From contig CAJHNH020000702.1 of the NCBI GenBank assembly GCA_905116865.2, forward strand, positions 549,501-613,500: a stretch of 64,000 bases of DNA. Direction: 5' to 3'. This document shows positions 1 through 64,000 of the stretch, piece after piece. The DNA comes from Candidula unifasciata (lineage: Eukaryota > Mollusca > Gastropoda > Stylommatophora > Geomitridae). The notes below the pieces were generated by a model. It saw nothing but the letters and a program-made list of their open reading frames with translations, had not been told where the DNA came from and did not search any database. A program made the translations under genes and the position numbers. The first letter of the stretch is position 1. Every line of letters starts with the position of its first letter.

Positions 1-200
1 CAAAGATAGCATAGACATACATCACCAAGCTTAACTCCTTGCTCACGCAATAGTGTTAGCATCAGAGATGAAACCCCAGCCTAGTCTGTACAGCGCTGAT
101 GATATCTGTTTGTGCTTTTTCCCATTTGCATTAGTGCATTACTTGCCAGCTGGTCAGCTCTTTCATTACCATTTACTCCTGCATGCCCAGCTTTTTACAT
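1..200 (-). mobile_element. LINE RNase H domain fragment
   Basis: The reverse strand reads AGHAGVNGNERADQLASNAL, matching the 'GH.G..GNE.AD.LA' motif at the end of the RNase H domain in non-LTR retrotransposons. The frame carries stops, so it is a dead fragment. Bases 200-609, up to the first exon, hold only a ~21-bp element repeated three times (about 280-370) and otherwise nothing I recognise. Confidence 0.6.
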
Positions 201-609
201 AATTAAAGTATAGGGTGCTTTATTAATATCCTACCGCAAACAGGGGAAATCAACAGTTCACGGGACAGTCTAATATTTCAGGGGGTGGTAGATAGGCTGC
301 ATACAGTCGTGGGACATAGGCTGCATGCATTCGTGGGACCTAGGCTGCACTTTCTTGTGGGACGTAGGTGGGTTGCGGTTAGGGCCAGTTCTAGATGTTT
401 TGGGGTCGTTAAAAGCATCAGAAAGCCGGAAAGCCCAGTCTTACCACCCTCTAAAATGTTGGACTGTCCTGTGACATCATCTGAGGGAAAGTATATTTAT
501 AAAGAACCAAGCGTAGACTACCTGCTGCAGTTTTATGAAGCGATTACCCAATAAGACCACGTCTGTATATTGTTGACGTTTATGCTGTAATTCACTTTAC
601 CTCTGGTAG

Positions 610-55990
<55,381 letters not shown>

Positions 55991-56195
55991 AGTTTGGGTT
56001 ACTAGGTATGGCTGCTAGGTTTGAAAAAAAATGTTATTGAAAAACAAAAACTGTCGTACAGGGGAGACAATGAAAAAAAGGTCAGTTTAGAAAAAAAGTA
56101 AAATATTTCTGCAAGGTTAGACATGGTGGTTGTATACAAATAGTATATCTAGACAAAATTCGAAGGAGTGGGTAATGTTACAGTATCAAGAGATG

Positions 56196-56525
56196 GAGAA
56201 TGTTGAATTAACAATTGACATCACATCACTCAGAACACCCCTGTAAGCGCTCTGTCCCCATCTTGAGCAGCAAGCAAAGAGTTACAAATCTGATGGTACC
56301 AATAACTGTCTGTATATCTGTCTCGCCTTTTTCCTGAGTGTCGAGTGTCGGCCAGATCCCCTTTTAACTCCTTGCAGTGCTATTCTCCTCAGACCGTAAT
56401 GTTCCTCGGCACTGTTCACATGCTCCCAAAGGGCCCTCACAACATCCAGCTTGTCATACATAAGTTCACCACCAGGTGGTGTAGAACCGGCCAGAGTTAG
56501 AGAACCAACAGTCTGTTTGTTCAGT
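56196..56525 (-). mobile_element. LINE RNase H / 3' end fragment
   Basis: The reverse complement of the 2730-3290 family: ATTGACATCACATCACTCAG, GTAAGCGCTCTGTCCCCATC, TTGTCATACATAAGTTCACC. It lies about 200 bases beyond the AMPD stop and so probably within or beyond the 3'UTR. 56526-56940 is unassigned. Confidence 0.78.
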
Positions 56526-56939
56526 ACAAGCCTATTTTAGCTTCATTCCCTCCTCAACTGTTAGCAGAGTTGCCATGACGATGGTACCTGTAGTTAACTA
56601 GTCATCTTGAGTCGTGAGATGTGCCCAGAGCCCACAGACACTCCCCATGCTGCATCAGTCTCTCCAGGTCAAAAACAGGGTCAGGCACAGGATGTAGTTG
56701 CAGCCAACCCTAATTGTGGAGATGGCAAAACATGCTCATCAAAAGACAAATCATGAGGTTTTTACCCGCTCCATGACAAATGGACTCTAAAACATGTGCT
56801 GAAAGATAGTTTTAATTACATATTTTTGCTGAATCAAATTTTTACAGGTGTACTTCATATAGGTTTACATGAATCTAATTTTACTAGTTAAAATAATTCA
56901 TTTACTTTATAATTTTGATACTTGACGTAAAGGTAAAAA

Positions 56940-57045
56940 ATCCTTCACACGTACTGAGCATATAGGGCTAGACATATATTTCTTACAACAATCAGTACTT
57001 GGTTGGTAAAGTTATCAACATCACGCTGGCTGTCTTTACTTCCCA
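56940..57045 (-). mobile_element. SINE tail fragment
   Basis: The reverse strand has GGGAAGTAAAGACAGCCAGC, AAGTACTGATTG and TAGCCCTATATGCTCAGTAC, matching the 3' half of the SINE at 8640-8920. Confidence 0.7.
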
Positions 57046-57239
57046 CGATTTATTATATATACATTATTTTAAAATGTAATATCTATGAAAGCTTTACGAA
57101 ATATGCCATACAGTTTGATTACAGTTTATTTCCTCAAGTACTTGACGATCCCTTGCACCGTGATTTTGGAAATTTAGACACAAAATTTTTGTGATTTTTG
57201 TACCATTCTTTCTTCTTCATCTTCTTGTTTTCTTTTTCG

Positions 57240-57812
57240 TTCTTTGTCGTCTTTTGTCATTGTAGTCTCGTGTTGTCTTTTGTCATTGTAGTCTTGTGTT
57301 GTCTTTTGTCATTGTAGTCTTGTGTTGTCTTTTGTCATTGTAGTCTTGTGTTGTCTTTTGTCATTGTAGTCTCGTGTTGTCTTTTGTCATTGTTGTCTCA
57401 TGTTGTCTTTTGTCATTGTAGTCTTGTGTTGTCTTTTGTCATTGTTGTCTCGTGTTGTCTTTTGTCATTGTTGTCTCGTGTTGTCATTGTTGTCTCATGT
57501 TGTCTTTTGTCATTGTAGTCTTGTGTTGTCTTTTGTCATTGTTGTCTCGTGTTGTCTTTTGTCATTGTTGTCTCGTGTTGTCATTGTTGTCTCATGTTGT
57601 CTTTTGTCATTGTAGTCTTGTGTGGTCTTTTGTCATTGTAGTCTCGTGTTGTCTTTTGTCATTGTTGTCTTTTGTCATTGTAGTCTTGTGTTGTCTTTTG
57701 TCATTGTTGTCCCATGTTGTCTTTTGTCATTGTTGTCTCGTGTTGTCTTTTGTCATTGTTGTCTCATGTTGTCTTTTGTCATTGTAGTCTTGTGTTGTCT
57801 TTTGTCCTATTC
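57240..57812 (+). repeat. 26-bp minisatellite downstream of the gene
   Basis: About 22 units of TTGTCTTTTGTCATTGTAGT plus CTCGTG, with GTTGTC variants and some shortened units. 57813-58310 holds a G-run, an A-run and unassigned sequence, including an AATAAA at 57972. Confidence 0.95.
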
Positions 57813-58314
57813 ATGATCCAAATCAATCAACTAGACAGTTTATAGCAGAGAAGAACTGATTAGAATCACAAGAAGGATTGTGTTTTTACGTTGAGAGTTT
57901 GATTTATAATGGATATCGCAGATCCTTCAAATTCATTTCACAGTTCGCCAAATGAGAAAGACTGTTTAGACAATAAAATGTCTGGGAGACCAATTCCAAC
58001 CAGGGGCAATCTTGCTGTTGAGGTGCCCACTTTGATTTTTTGAGGCACAGCGTTTAAGGAAGTGGGGGGGGGGGGGAGGGGTAGTCATTGTTAAAATAAA
58101 AAGGGAAGGCTCATTGTTTAAAAAAAAAACTGTGTGTGTGTGTGGGAGGCAGGGGTATTTAGAAAATGGACTCATCCTAAGTTTACATAAGGGGGATAAG
58201 ATTTGTGGCTTAGGTCGGCATGGCATAGAAAAGCTTGGTAGGTAACACAGAATACAAAATGATGCTACAGGGCTCAGTAGAGGGGAAGAGGCAGATTAAG
58301 AAATACGTGGACCA

Positions 58315-58995
58315 AGAATTTTGCTAAATGGACAGGCCTCAAATATATCAGCATCAAAACACAGCTGGAGGGAGTTGATCAGAGCATCAGTCAGTGGTGA
58401 CTCAATGGTACAGGCAGTTCAATCTTCTCAACACCATCCTAGCAGGCACTCCACCCTTCTCAGCACCATCCCAGCTACAAGCGACAGTAGACAAAGTGAC
58501 TGAGTGGTGTACAGAAATGAGGGCTGTCGTCCACCCGGAAAGGCGTCTGTTTGGTGGTGTTCTCTAAACAACAGGATCGTTAAAGCTAATGTCCCAAGTC
58601 TCACGATAGATGGTAGAAATGTCAAAAGATAGAGTAAACTGAAGTATCTGGAAATTACATTTAACAGGAGCCTGTCCTTTAAGGACCATGTGGAGAGTTG
58701 TGACAAGATGCCAAAAGATGCACTATGGCTGCAATTGACATAGAGCAGAAAATGCTTTTCACACTATATCAGCACCTGATCCTGTCAGTGGTTGATAATG
58801 GCCTGGGACTGCTTACCGTCTCAAAGAGTCAGATGGACAAACTAGAGCGCATGTAGAACGCGGCTATGCGGGTCATTCTGAGTTGCACCAGAGACACCCC
58901 AGTGGTTTGCCAACTGTTGCAGGTAGGCACAAGGTCCTGCAGGCGAAGCCATATCTCAGGGAAGTCCACAGTTTCAGTCCAATTTTAAAATGAAC
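58315..58995 (+). mobile_element. LINE reverse transcriptase fragment
   Basis: Translation in shifting frames gives KVTEWCTEMRAVVHPERRLF, then a YLGI-like segment around 58640 (LKYLEITFNRSLSFKDHVE), a 'LYQHLILSVVDNGLGLLTVS' segment and 'MDKLERM' with a stop. This is the palm/thumb of a non-LTR RT of the type that carries RNase H. Many stops. Confidence 0.8.
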
Positions 58996-59099
58996 TTATA
59001 AACAGGAATCTTCTAGTAGAATTTAACACAGCTTCCAGTATCTGGTATGTTTAACACATTTTTTGCATAGTTCCAGTTTTTTTAAATAAAAACTTTTAG

Positions 59100-59335
59100 T
59101 TGGCTCTGTTGCTAAGTCGGTGCGAACGCTTCGTAATGCTAGGTTTGATCCCAGCTGCGGGCCATGCGCCTTGCGTTGGTTTCGACAGTGGTATCAAGAA
59201 AGCCGACCGTCCAGAAGCAATGGCAAACTACTGGACGTAAATTTGCCTAGAGAAACCGCACAACAGCCAGGGGCTGTTGGGGTTGGTTCTGCAACGTTCT
59301 GTAAAGGATACGCAACTAACATTATAAACTTTTAA
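59100..59335 (+). mobile_element. tRNA-derived SINE, second family
   Basis: A-box-like TTGCTAAGTCGGTGCG and B-box-like TAGGTTTGATCCCAGC about 40 bases apart, then a conserved-looking body (CCGTCCAGAAGCAATGGCAA, CTACTGGACGTAAATTTGCC). One copy only in the window. Confidence 0.65.
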
Positions 59336-59535
59336 TCAGTTTGTGAGATTTAGATACATGTTACTATGTGTGAAGTTTCTGCTGCCAGATGAGGGGTAAC
59401 TTTATTTTTAACCACATTCACTAATACGACTGGCATATTATAAGAAATATCATCCATGTTGTTAGCCTTCTGAGGCCTACAGAAGATGACATTGTGAAAA
59501 CTGTCCTCTCTCCCTCTCCCTCTCCCCCTCCGCGT

Positions 59536-62500
59536 GTGGTGTGTGTGTGTGGTGTGTGTGTGTGGTGTGTGTGTGTGTGTGTGGTGTGTGTGTGGTGTGG
59601 TGTGTTTGTGGTGTGTGTGGTGTGTGTGTGTGGTGTGTTTGTGGTGTGTTTGTGGTGTGTGGGGTGTGTGTGTGTGGGGTGTGTGTGGGGTGTGTGGGGT
59701 GGGGTGTGTGTGGGGTGGGGTGTGTGGGGTGTGGGTGTGTGTGTGGGGGGTGTGTGAGTGGGGTGTGTGGTGTGTGTGTGTGGTGTGGTGTGTGTGTGTG
59801 TGTGTGTGGGGGGTGTGTGTGTGGGGGGTGTGTGGGAGTGTGTGTGTGGGGTGTGTGTGTGTGGGGTGGGGTGTGTGTGTGGGGAGTGTGGGGTGTGTGT
59901 GTGTGTGTGGGGGGGGGTGTGTGTGAGTGGGGTGTGTGGTGTGTGTGGTGTGTGGGGGTGTTGGGTGTGTTTGGGGGTGTGTGTGTGTGTGGGGGGGGGG
60001 GGTGTGGGGTGTGTGTGGTGTGTGGGGTGTGTGGGGTGGGGTGTGTGGTGTGGTATGTGTGTGGTCTGGTGTGGTGTGTGTGTGTGGTATGTGTGTGTGT
60101 GTGGGGTGTGTGTGTGCGTGGGGTGTGTTGTGTGTGTGGGGTGTGTGTGTGGTGTGGTGTGTGGGGTGGGTGTGGTGTGTGTGTGTGGGGGGTGTGTAGG
60201 GTGTGTGGGGGTGTGTGGTGTGGGGTGTGTGTGTGTGTGGGGGTGTGGGGGGTGTGTGGGGGTGTGTGTGTGGGGTGGGGGGTGTGTGGGTGGGGGGTGT
60301 GTGTGTGGGGTGTGTGTGTGTGGGGGTGTGTGTGTGTGTGGGGTGTGTGTGTGTGGGGTGTGTGTGTGGTGGGGGTGTGTGTGTGGGGTGGGGGTGGTGT
60401 GTGTGTTGTGGGGTGTGTGTGTGGGGTGGGGTGTGTTGTGTGGGGTATGTGTGGGGGTGTGTGTGTGGGGGGGGGGTGTGTGGGGTGGGGTGTGTGTGGG
60501 GGGGGGTGGTGTGTGTGGGGTGGTGTGTGTTGGGGTGGGGGGGGGGGGTGGGTGGGGTGGGCTGTGTGTGGGGGGTGTGTATGTGGGGTGGGGTGTGTGT
60601 GTGTGTGGGGGGTGGGTGGGTGGGGGTGTGTTTGTGTGTGGTGTGTGTGGGGACTGGGGTGGGTTGTGTGGGGTGTGGTGTGTGTGGGGGTGTGTGTGTG
60701 GGGGGTGTGTGGGGTGGGGGTGTGGGTCTGTGTGTGTGGGGGGTGGGTGGGGGGTTGTTGTGTGGGGGGCGGGGGGGGGGGGGGGGTGTGGTGTTGGGTA
60801 TGTGTGTGGGGGTGTGGTGTGGGGGGTGTGTGTGTGTGGGGTGTGGTGTGTGGGTGTGTGTGTGTGGGGTGTGTGGGGGGTGTGTGTGTGGGGGTGGGGG
60901 TGTGTGTGTGGGGTGGGGTGTGTGTGTGGGGGTGTGGGTGTGTGGGGTATGGGTGGGTGGGTGGGGATGTGTGTGTGGGGTGGGGTGTGTGTGGGGTGGG
61001 TGTGTGTGGGGTGGGTGTGTGTGGGGGGTGGTGTGTGGTGGGGTGTGTGTGTGGTGTGTGTGTGGGGTGGGTGTTGGTGTGTGTGTGTGGGGGGGGGGGT
61101 GTGTAGGGTGTGTGTGGGGTGTATGTGTGTGTGTGGGGTGTGTGTGGGTGTGTGTGTGGGGGGTGTGTGTGTGGGGTGTGTGTGTGGGGGTGTGTGTGTG
61201 GGGTGTGTGTGTGTGTGGGGGGTGGGGGGTGGGTGGGGGGGTGTGTGGGGGGGTGTGTGGGGTGGTGTGGGGTGGGTGTGTGGTGTGGGATGGGGTGGGG
61301 TGTGTGTGTGTGGGGTATGTGTGGGGGGTGTGTGGGGGGTGGGGTTGGGTGTGGGTGTGGGGTGGGGGGGTGTGGGGTGGGGTTGTGTGGGGTGGGGGTG
61401 GGTGTGTGTGGGGATGTGGGGTGGGGTGGGCTGTGTGTGTGGGGGTGTGTGTGTTTGGGGTGGGGGTGTGTTTGTGTGTGTGGTGTGGGGTGGGTTGTGT
61501 AGGGTGTGGGGGGGTGTGGGGGTGTGTGTGTGGGGGGTGGGTGTGTGTGTGGGGTGGGGGTGTGTGTGCTGGGGGTGGGTGTGGGTCTGTGTGTGTGTGG
61601 GGGGGTGGGGGGGGGTGGTGTGTGTGTGGTGTGGGGTATGGTGTGGGGTGTGTGTGTGTGTGTGGGGTGTGTGTGTGGGGTGTGTGTGTGTGTGTGTGGG
61701 ATGTGTGGGGTGTGTGTGTGTGGGGGTGGGGGGGGGTGTGTGTGTGTGGGGTGGTGTGTGTGGGGTGGGGTGTGTGTGTGGGGTGTGTGTGTGTGGGGTA
61801 GGGGGTGGGTGGGTGGGGATGTGTGTGGGGTGGGGTGTGTGTGTGGGGTGGGATGTGTGTGGTGGGGGTGGGTGTGTGTGGGGTGTGTGTGTGTGGGGGT
61901 GGGTGGGTGGGGGGTGGGTGTGTGTGTGTGGGGGTGGGGGGTGGGTGTGTGTGTGGGGTGGTGTGTGTCTGGGGTGTGTGTGGGGTGGGGGTGTGTGTGG
62001 GGGTGGGTGGGGGTGGGTGTGGGGTGGGGGTGTGTGGGGTGTGGTGTGTGTGTGGGGGGTGTGTGGGTGTGTGTGTGGGATGTGTGGGGGGTGGGTGGGG
62101 TGTGTGTGTGTGGGGTGTGTGTGGGGTGGGGTGTGTGTGTGGGGTGTGTGTGTGGGGTAGGGGTGGGTGGGGATGTGTGGGGTGGGGTGTGTGTGTGGGG
62201 TAGGGGGTGGGTGGGGATGTGTGGGGTGGGGTGTGTGTGGGGGGTGTGGGGTGTGTGTGGTGGAGGTGGGTGTGTGTGGGGTGGGTGTGGTGGTGGGGTG
62301 TGTGTGTGGTGTGGGGGGGGGTGTGTGGGGGGGTGTGTGGGGTGTGTGTGGGTGGGGGGGGTGTGGTGGGGTGTGTGTGTGTGGGGTGTGTGTGTGTGGG
62401 GTGGGGGTGTGTGTGTGGGGTGGGGGTGGGGTGTGTGGGGTAGGGGTGTGTGGTGTGGGGGTGGGGGGTGTGGTGTGTGTGTGTGTGGGGTGTGTGTGGG

Positions 62501-62965
62501 GGGTGGGGTGTGTGTGTGTGTGTGGGGGTGTGTGTGTGGGGGGTGGGTGTGGGTGTGGGGGGGGGGTGGTGTGTGTCTGGGGTGTGTGTGGGGTGGGGGT
62601 GTGTGTGGGGGGTGGGGGTGGGTGGGGGTGGGGTGTGGGGGGGGGTGGGTGGGGTGTGTGTGTGGGGTGGGGTGTGTGGGGGTATGGTGTGTGTGTGTGT
62701 GGGGGGTGTGTGTGTGGGTGTGTGGGGGTGGGGGGTGTGGTGTGTGTGTGTGGGGTGTGTGTGTGTGGTGTGTGTGTAGGGTGTGTGGGGTGGGGTGTGT
62801 GTGTGTGGGGTGTGTGTGGGGGTGTGTGGGGTGGGGTGTGTGTGGGGGTGGGGGTGTGTGTGGCGTGTGTGTGTGGGGTGTGTGTGTGTGGGGGGTGGGT
62901 GGGGGGGGTGTGTGTGGGGTGTGTGTGTGTGGGGGGGGTGGGGGGTGAGTGTGAGTGAGTGAGAG
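59536..62965 (+). repeat. 3.4-kb G/T-only tract
   Basis: The + strand is GTGTGTGGGGTGTG-like sequence with almost no A or C for about 3.4 kb, with abundant GGG to G(10+) runs separated by 1-7 bases. It ends in GAGTGAGTGAGAGAGAGA at 62945-62976. Reading frames of over 1200 codons on the reverse strand (Thr/Pro/His) and several on the + strand (Gly/Val/Cys/Trp) are composition artefacts. Confidence 0.97.
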
Positions 62966-62976
62966 AGAGAGAGAGA

Positions 62977-63409
62977 ACTAGCGCTTCTTTTTCTGCTTGA
63001 GTATCGCACAGCCACCACTGCCAGTGTTGTTTGTGATGGTAGCAGAGATACTGGATAACTTCTGCTGTGGAAAATGTTACTCTTCTGTTGCCTGTAAGCA
63101 TCCTGAATCTGAATTCATTAACCCTACAGTGTAGATATGCCCTAAAGCAACTGGAGTGTTAGTTTCCAGAGGCAGTTGGAAAATTAAAATAGTAGCTTAA
63201 CGGCGCTGACCAGGCAAAACTGGAATTTAGAAATTTATATCAAAAATTACTTCAGGATCCTCGCTGGTGCTACAGAGTTTGTGTACTGAGCTGTAATTCT
63301 TAAGAATTGCTACAGAGTTCGTGTACTGTGCTGAAATTCTTCAGAGTCAGGTTAGAGTTAAAAGTACAACGGAGCACTTGTGCCATGATGTTGATCCTTT
63401 GTTCAAACC
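62977..63409. other. Unassigned with a ~40-bp duplication
   Basis: GCTACAGAGTTYGTGTACTG then WGCTGWAATTCTT occurs twice at 63271-63345. Otherwise nothing recognised. Confidence 0.55.
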
Positions 63410-63840
63410 ACCAACCACAAAAATACAAGCAGAAACATGATTCTATAAAATCTTGAGATGAACAAAACATGCAAGTCCAAACATAACTGTATGAAGAGGT
63501 GAGGTGAACACAAACGTGCAAGTCTAAACATAATTGTATGAAGAGTTGAGATGAACACAAACATGCAAGTAAAAACATAACTGTATGAAGAGTTGAGATG
63601 TAACATGAAAATACAAGCGCACACATGATTGTATGAAGAGATGAACAAATGAACACAACAATACACGCTCACATATGTGGTGAAACCATCAAATTGCCAG
63701 GAAAATACAAGCCTACATGATGAAATTTAATCAAGAGATGAACAAATAAACACAAAAATACAAGCCCACACATGACTGTACAAATAAATGAGATGAAGAC
63801 AAAAACACAAGCCCACAAATAACTGTATGAAGAGAATTTT
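63410..63840 (+). repeat. ~47-bp degenerate minisatellite
   Basis: About eight units of AACATAACTGTATGAAGAGT then TGAGATGAACACAAACATGCAAGTC. It degrades to the right. 63841-64000 shows nothing recognised. Confidence 0.88.
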
Positions 63841-64000
63841 ACTGATAACCAGTCCCAGTTTTAAACACATTGTATATACATTCTATAATCCAAGATAAAT
63901 ATCAGTATCATAATAATCGCACAAGCATAATTGGCTGTAATTTTTATCTTGCTTGTCTGTCACGAAAGCTATTGTCTCTTCGGCTAGCACAAAGATGGGC

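Noticed and set aside
285..554. Open frame upstream of the first exon as a possible extra AMPD exon
   Set aside because: Its start is a short triplicated repeat; there is no similarity to AMPD N-termini and no donor in the phase needed to join 610.
56097..56102. AGTAAA as AMPD poly(A) signal; also AATAAA at 57972
   Set aside because: The first is a weak variant without a clear GT-rich element seen downstream. The second lies 2 kb away beyond LINE, SINE and minisatellite sequence. Neither can be assigned without transcript data.
59350..63101. Reverse-strand open frames of over 1200 codons rich in Thr, Pro and His
   Set aside because: They read through a CA/CCCC tract with no stop codons possible in that composition. 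There is no domain, no amino-acid complexity and no splice context. Composition artefact.

Overview
The window is animal nuclear DNA, and its one host gene is AMP deaminase. Fifteen coding exons lie on the + strand between 610 and 55990, all with GT/AG junctions and compatible phases. They join into 767 complete codons ending at a TGA at 55988-55990. All the zinc-binding and catalytic motifs are intact. The 5' exons (start codon, variable N-terminus) lie upstream of the window. The protein resembles invertebrate AMPD. Together with the transposon content, which includes a SPIN-like hAT MITE and LINE tails ending in (GAT)n, this suggests a lophotrochozoan, perhaps a gastropod mollusc. That placement is inference.

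The gene is very dilute: about 2.3 kb of coding sequence in 55.4 kb. The introns are dominated by minisatellites, mostly a different family in each intron, and many begin or end within tens of bases of a splice site. The main arrays are 32 bp in intron 1; 25 bp in intron 2; 45 bp and 36 bp in intron 3; TTC/CTC plus 22 bp in intron 4; about 26 bp and 16 bp in intron 5; the 26-bp family again, partly inverted, plus 22 bp in intron 6; 41 bp and GAA in intron 7; 18 bp in intron 10; two families in intron 11; 23 bp in intron 12; a 6-kb 46-bp array in intron 13; and in intron 14 an array whose unit contains the end of exon 14 with its splice donor.

Between the arrays lie broken transposable elements. 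There are 3' fragments of several non-LTR retrotransposon lineages (RT C-terminus, RNase H), several tRNA-derived SINEs, TTAA-flanked piggyBac-like MITEs, a 916-bp hAT-type element with a perfect 8-bp target duplication inside the 45-bp array, a 185-bp SPIN-like hAT MITE, and a U6 snRNA pseudogene joined to a SINE head.

Downstream of the stop (55991-64000) there are LINE and SINE remnants, a 26-bp array, a 3.4-kb tract whose + strand is almost only G and T, and a final ~47-bp array. No other host gene, rRNA or functional tRNA was found. Nearly all long open frames here come from minisatellite units whose length is a multiple of three, or from low-complexity tracts; they are not proposed as genes.
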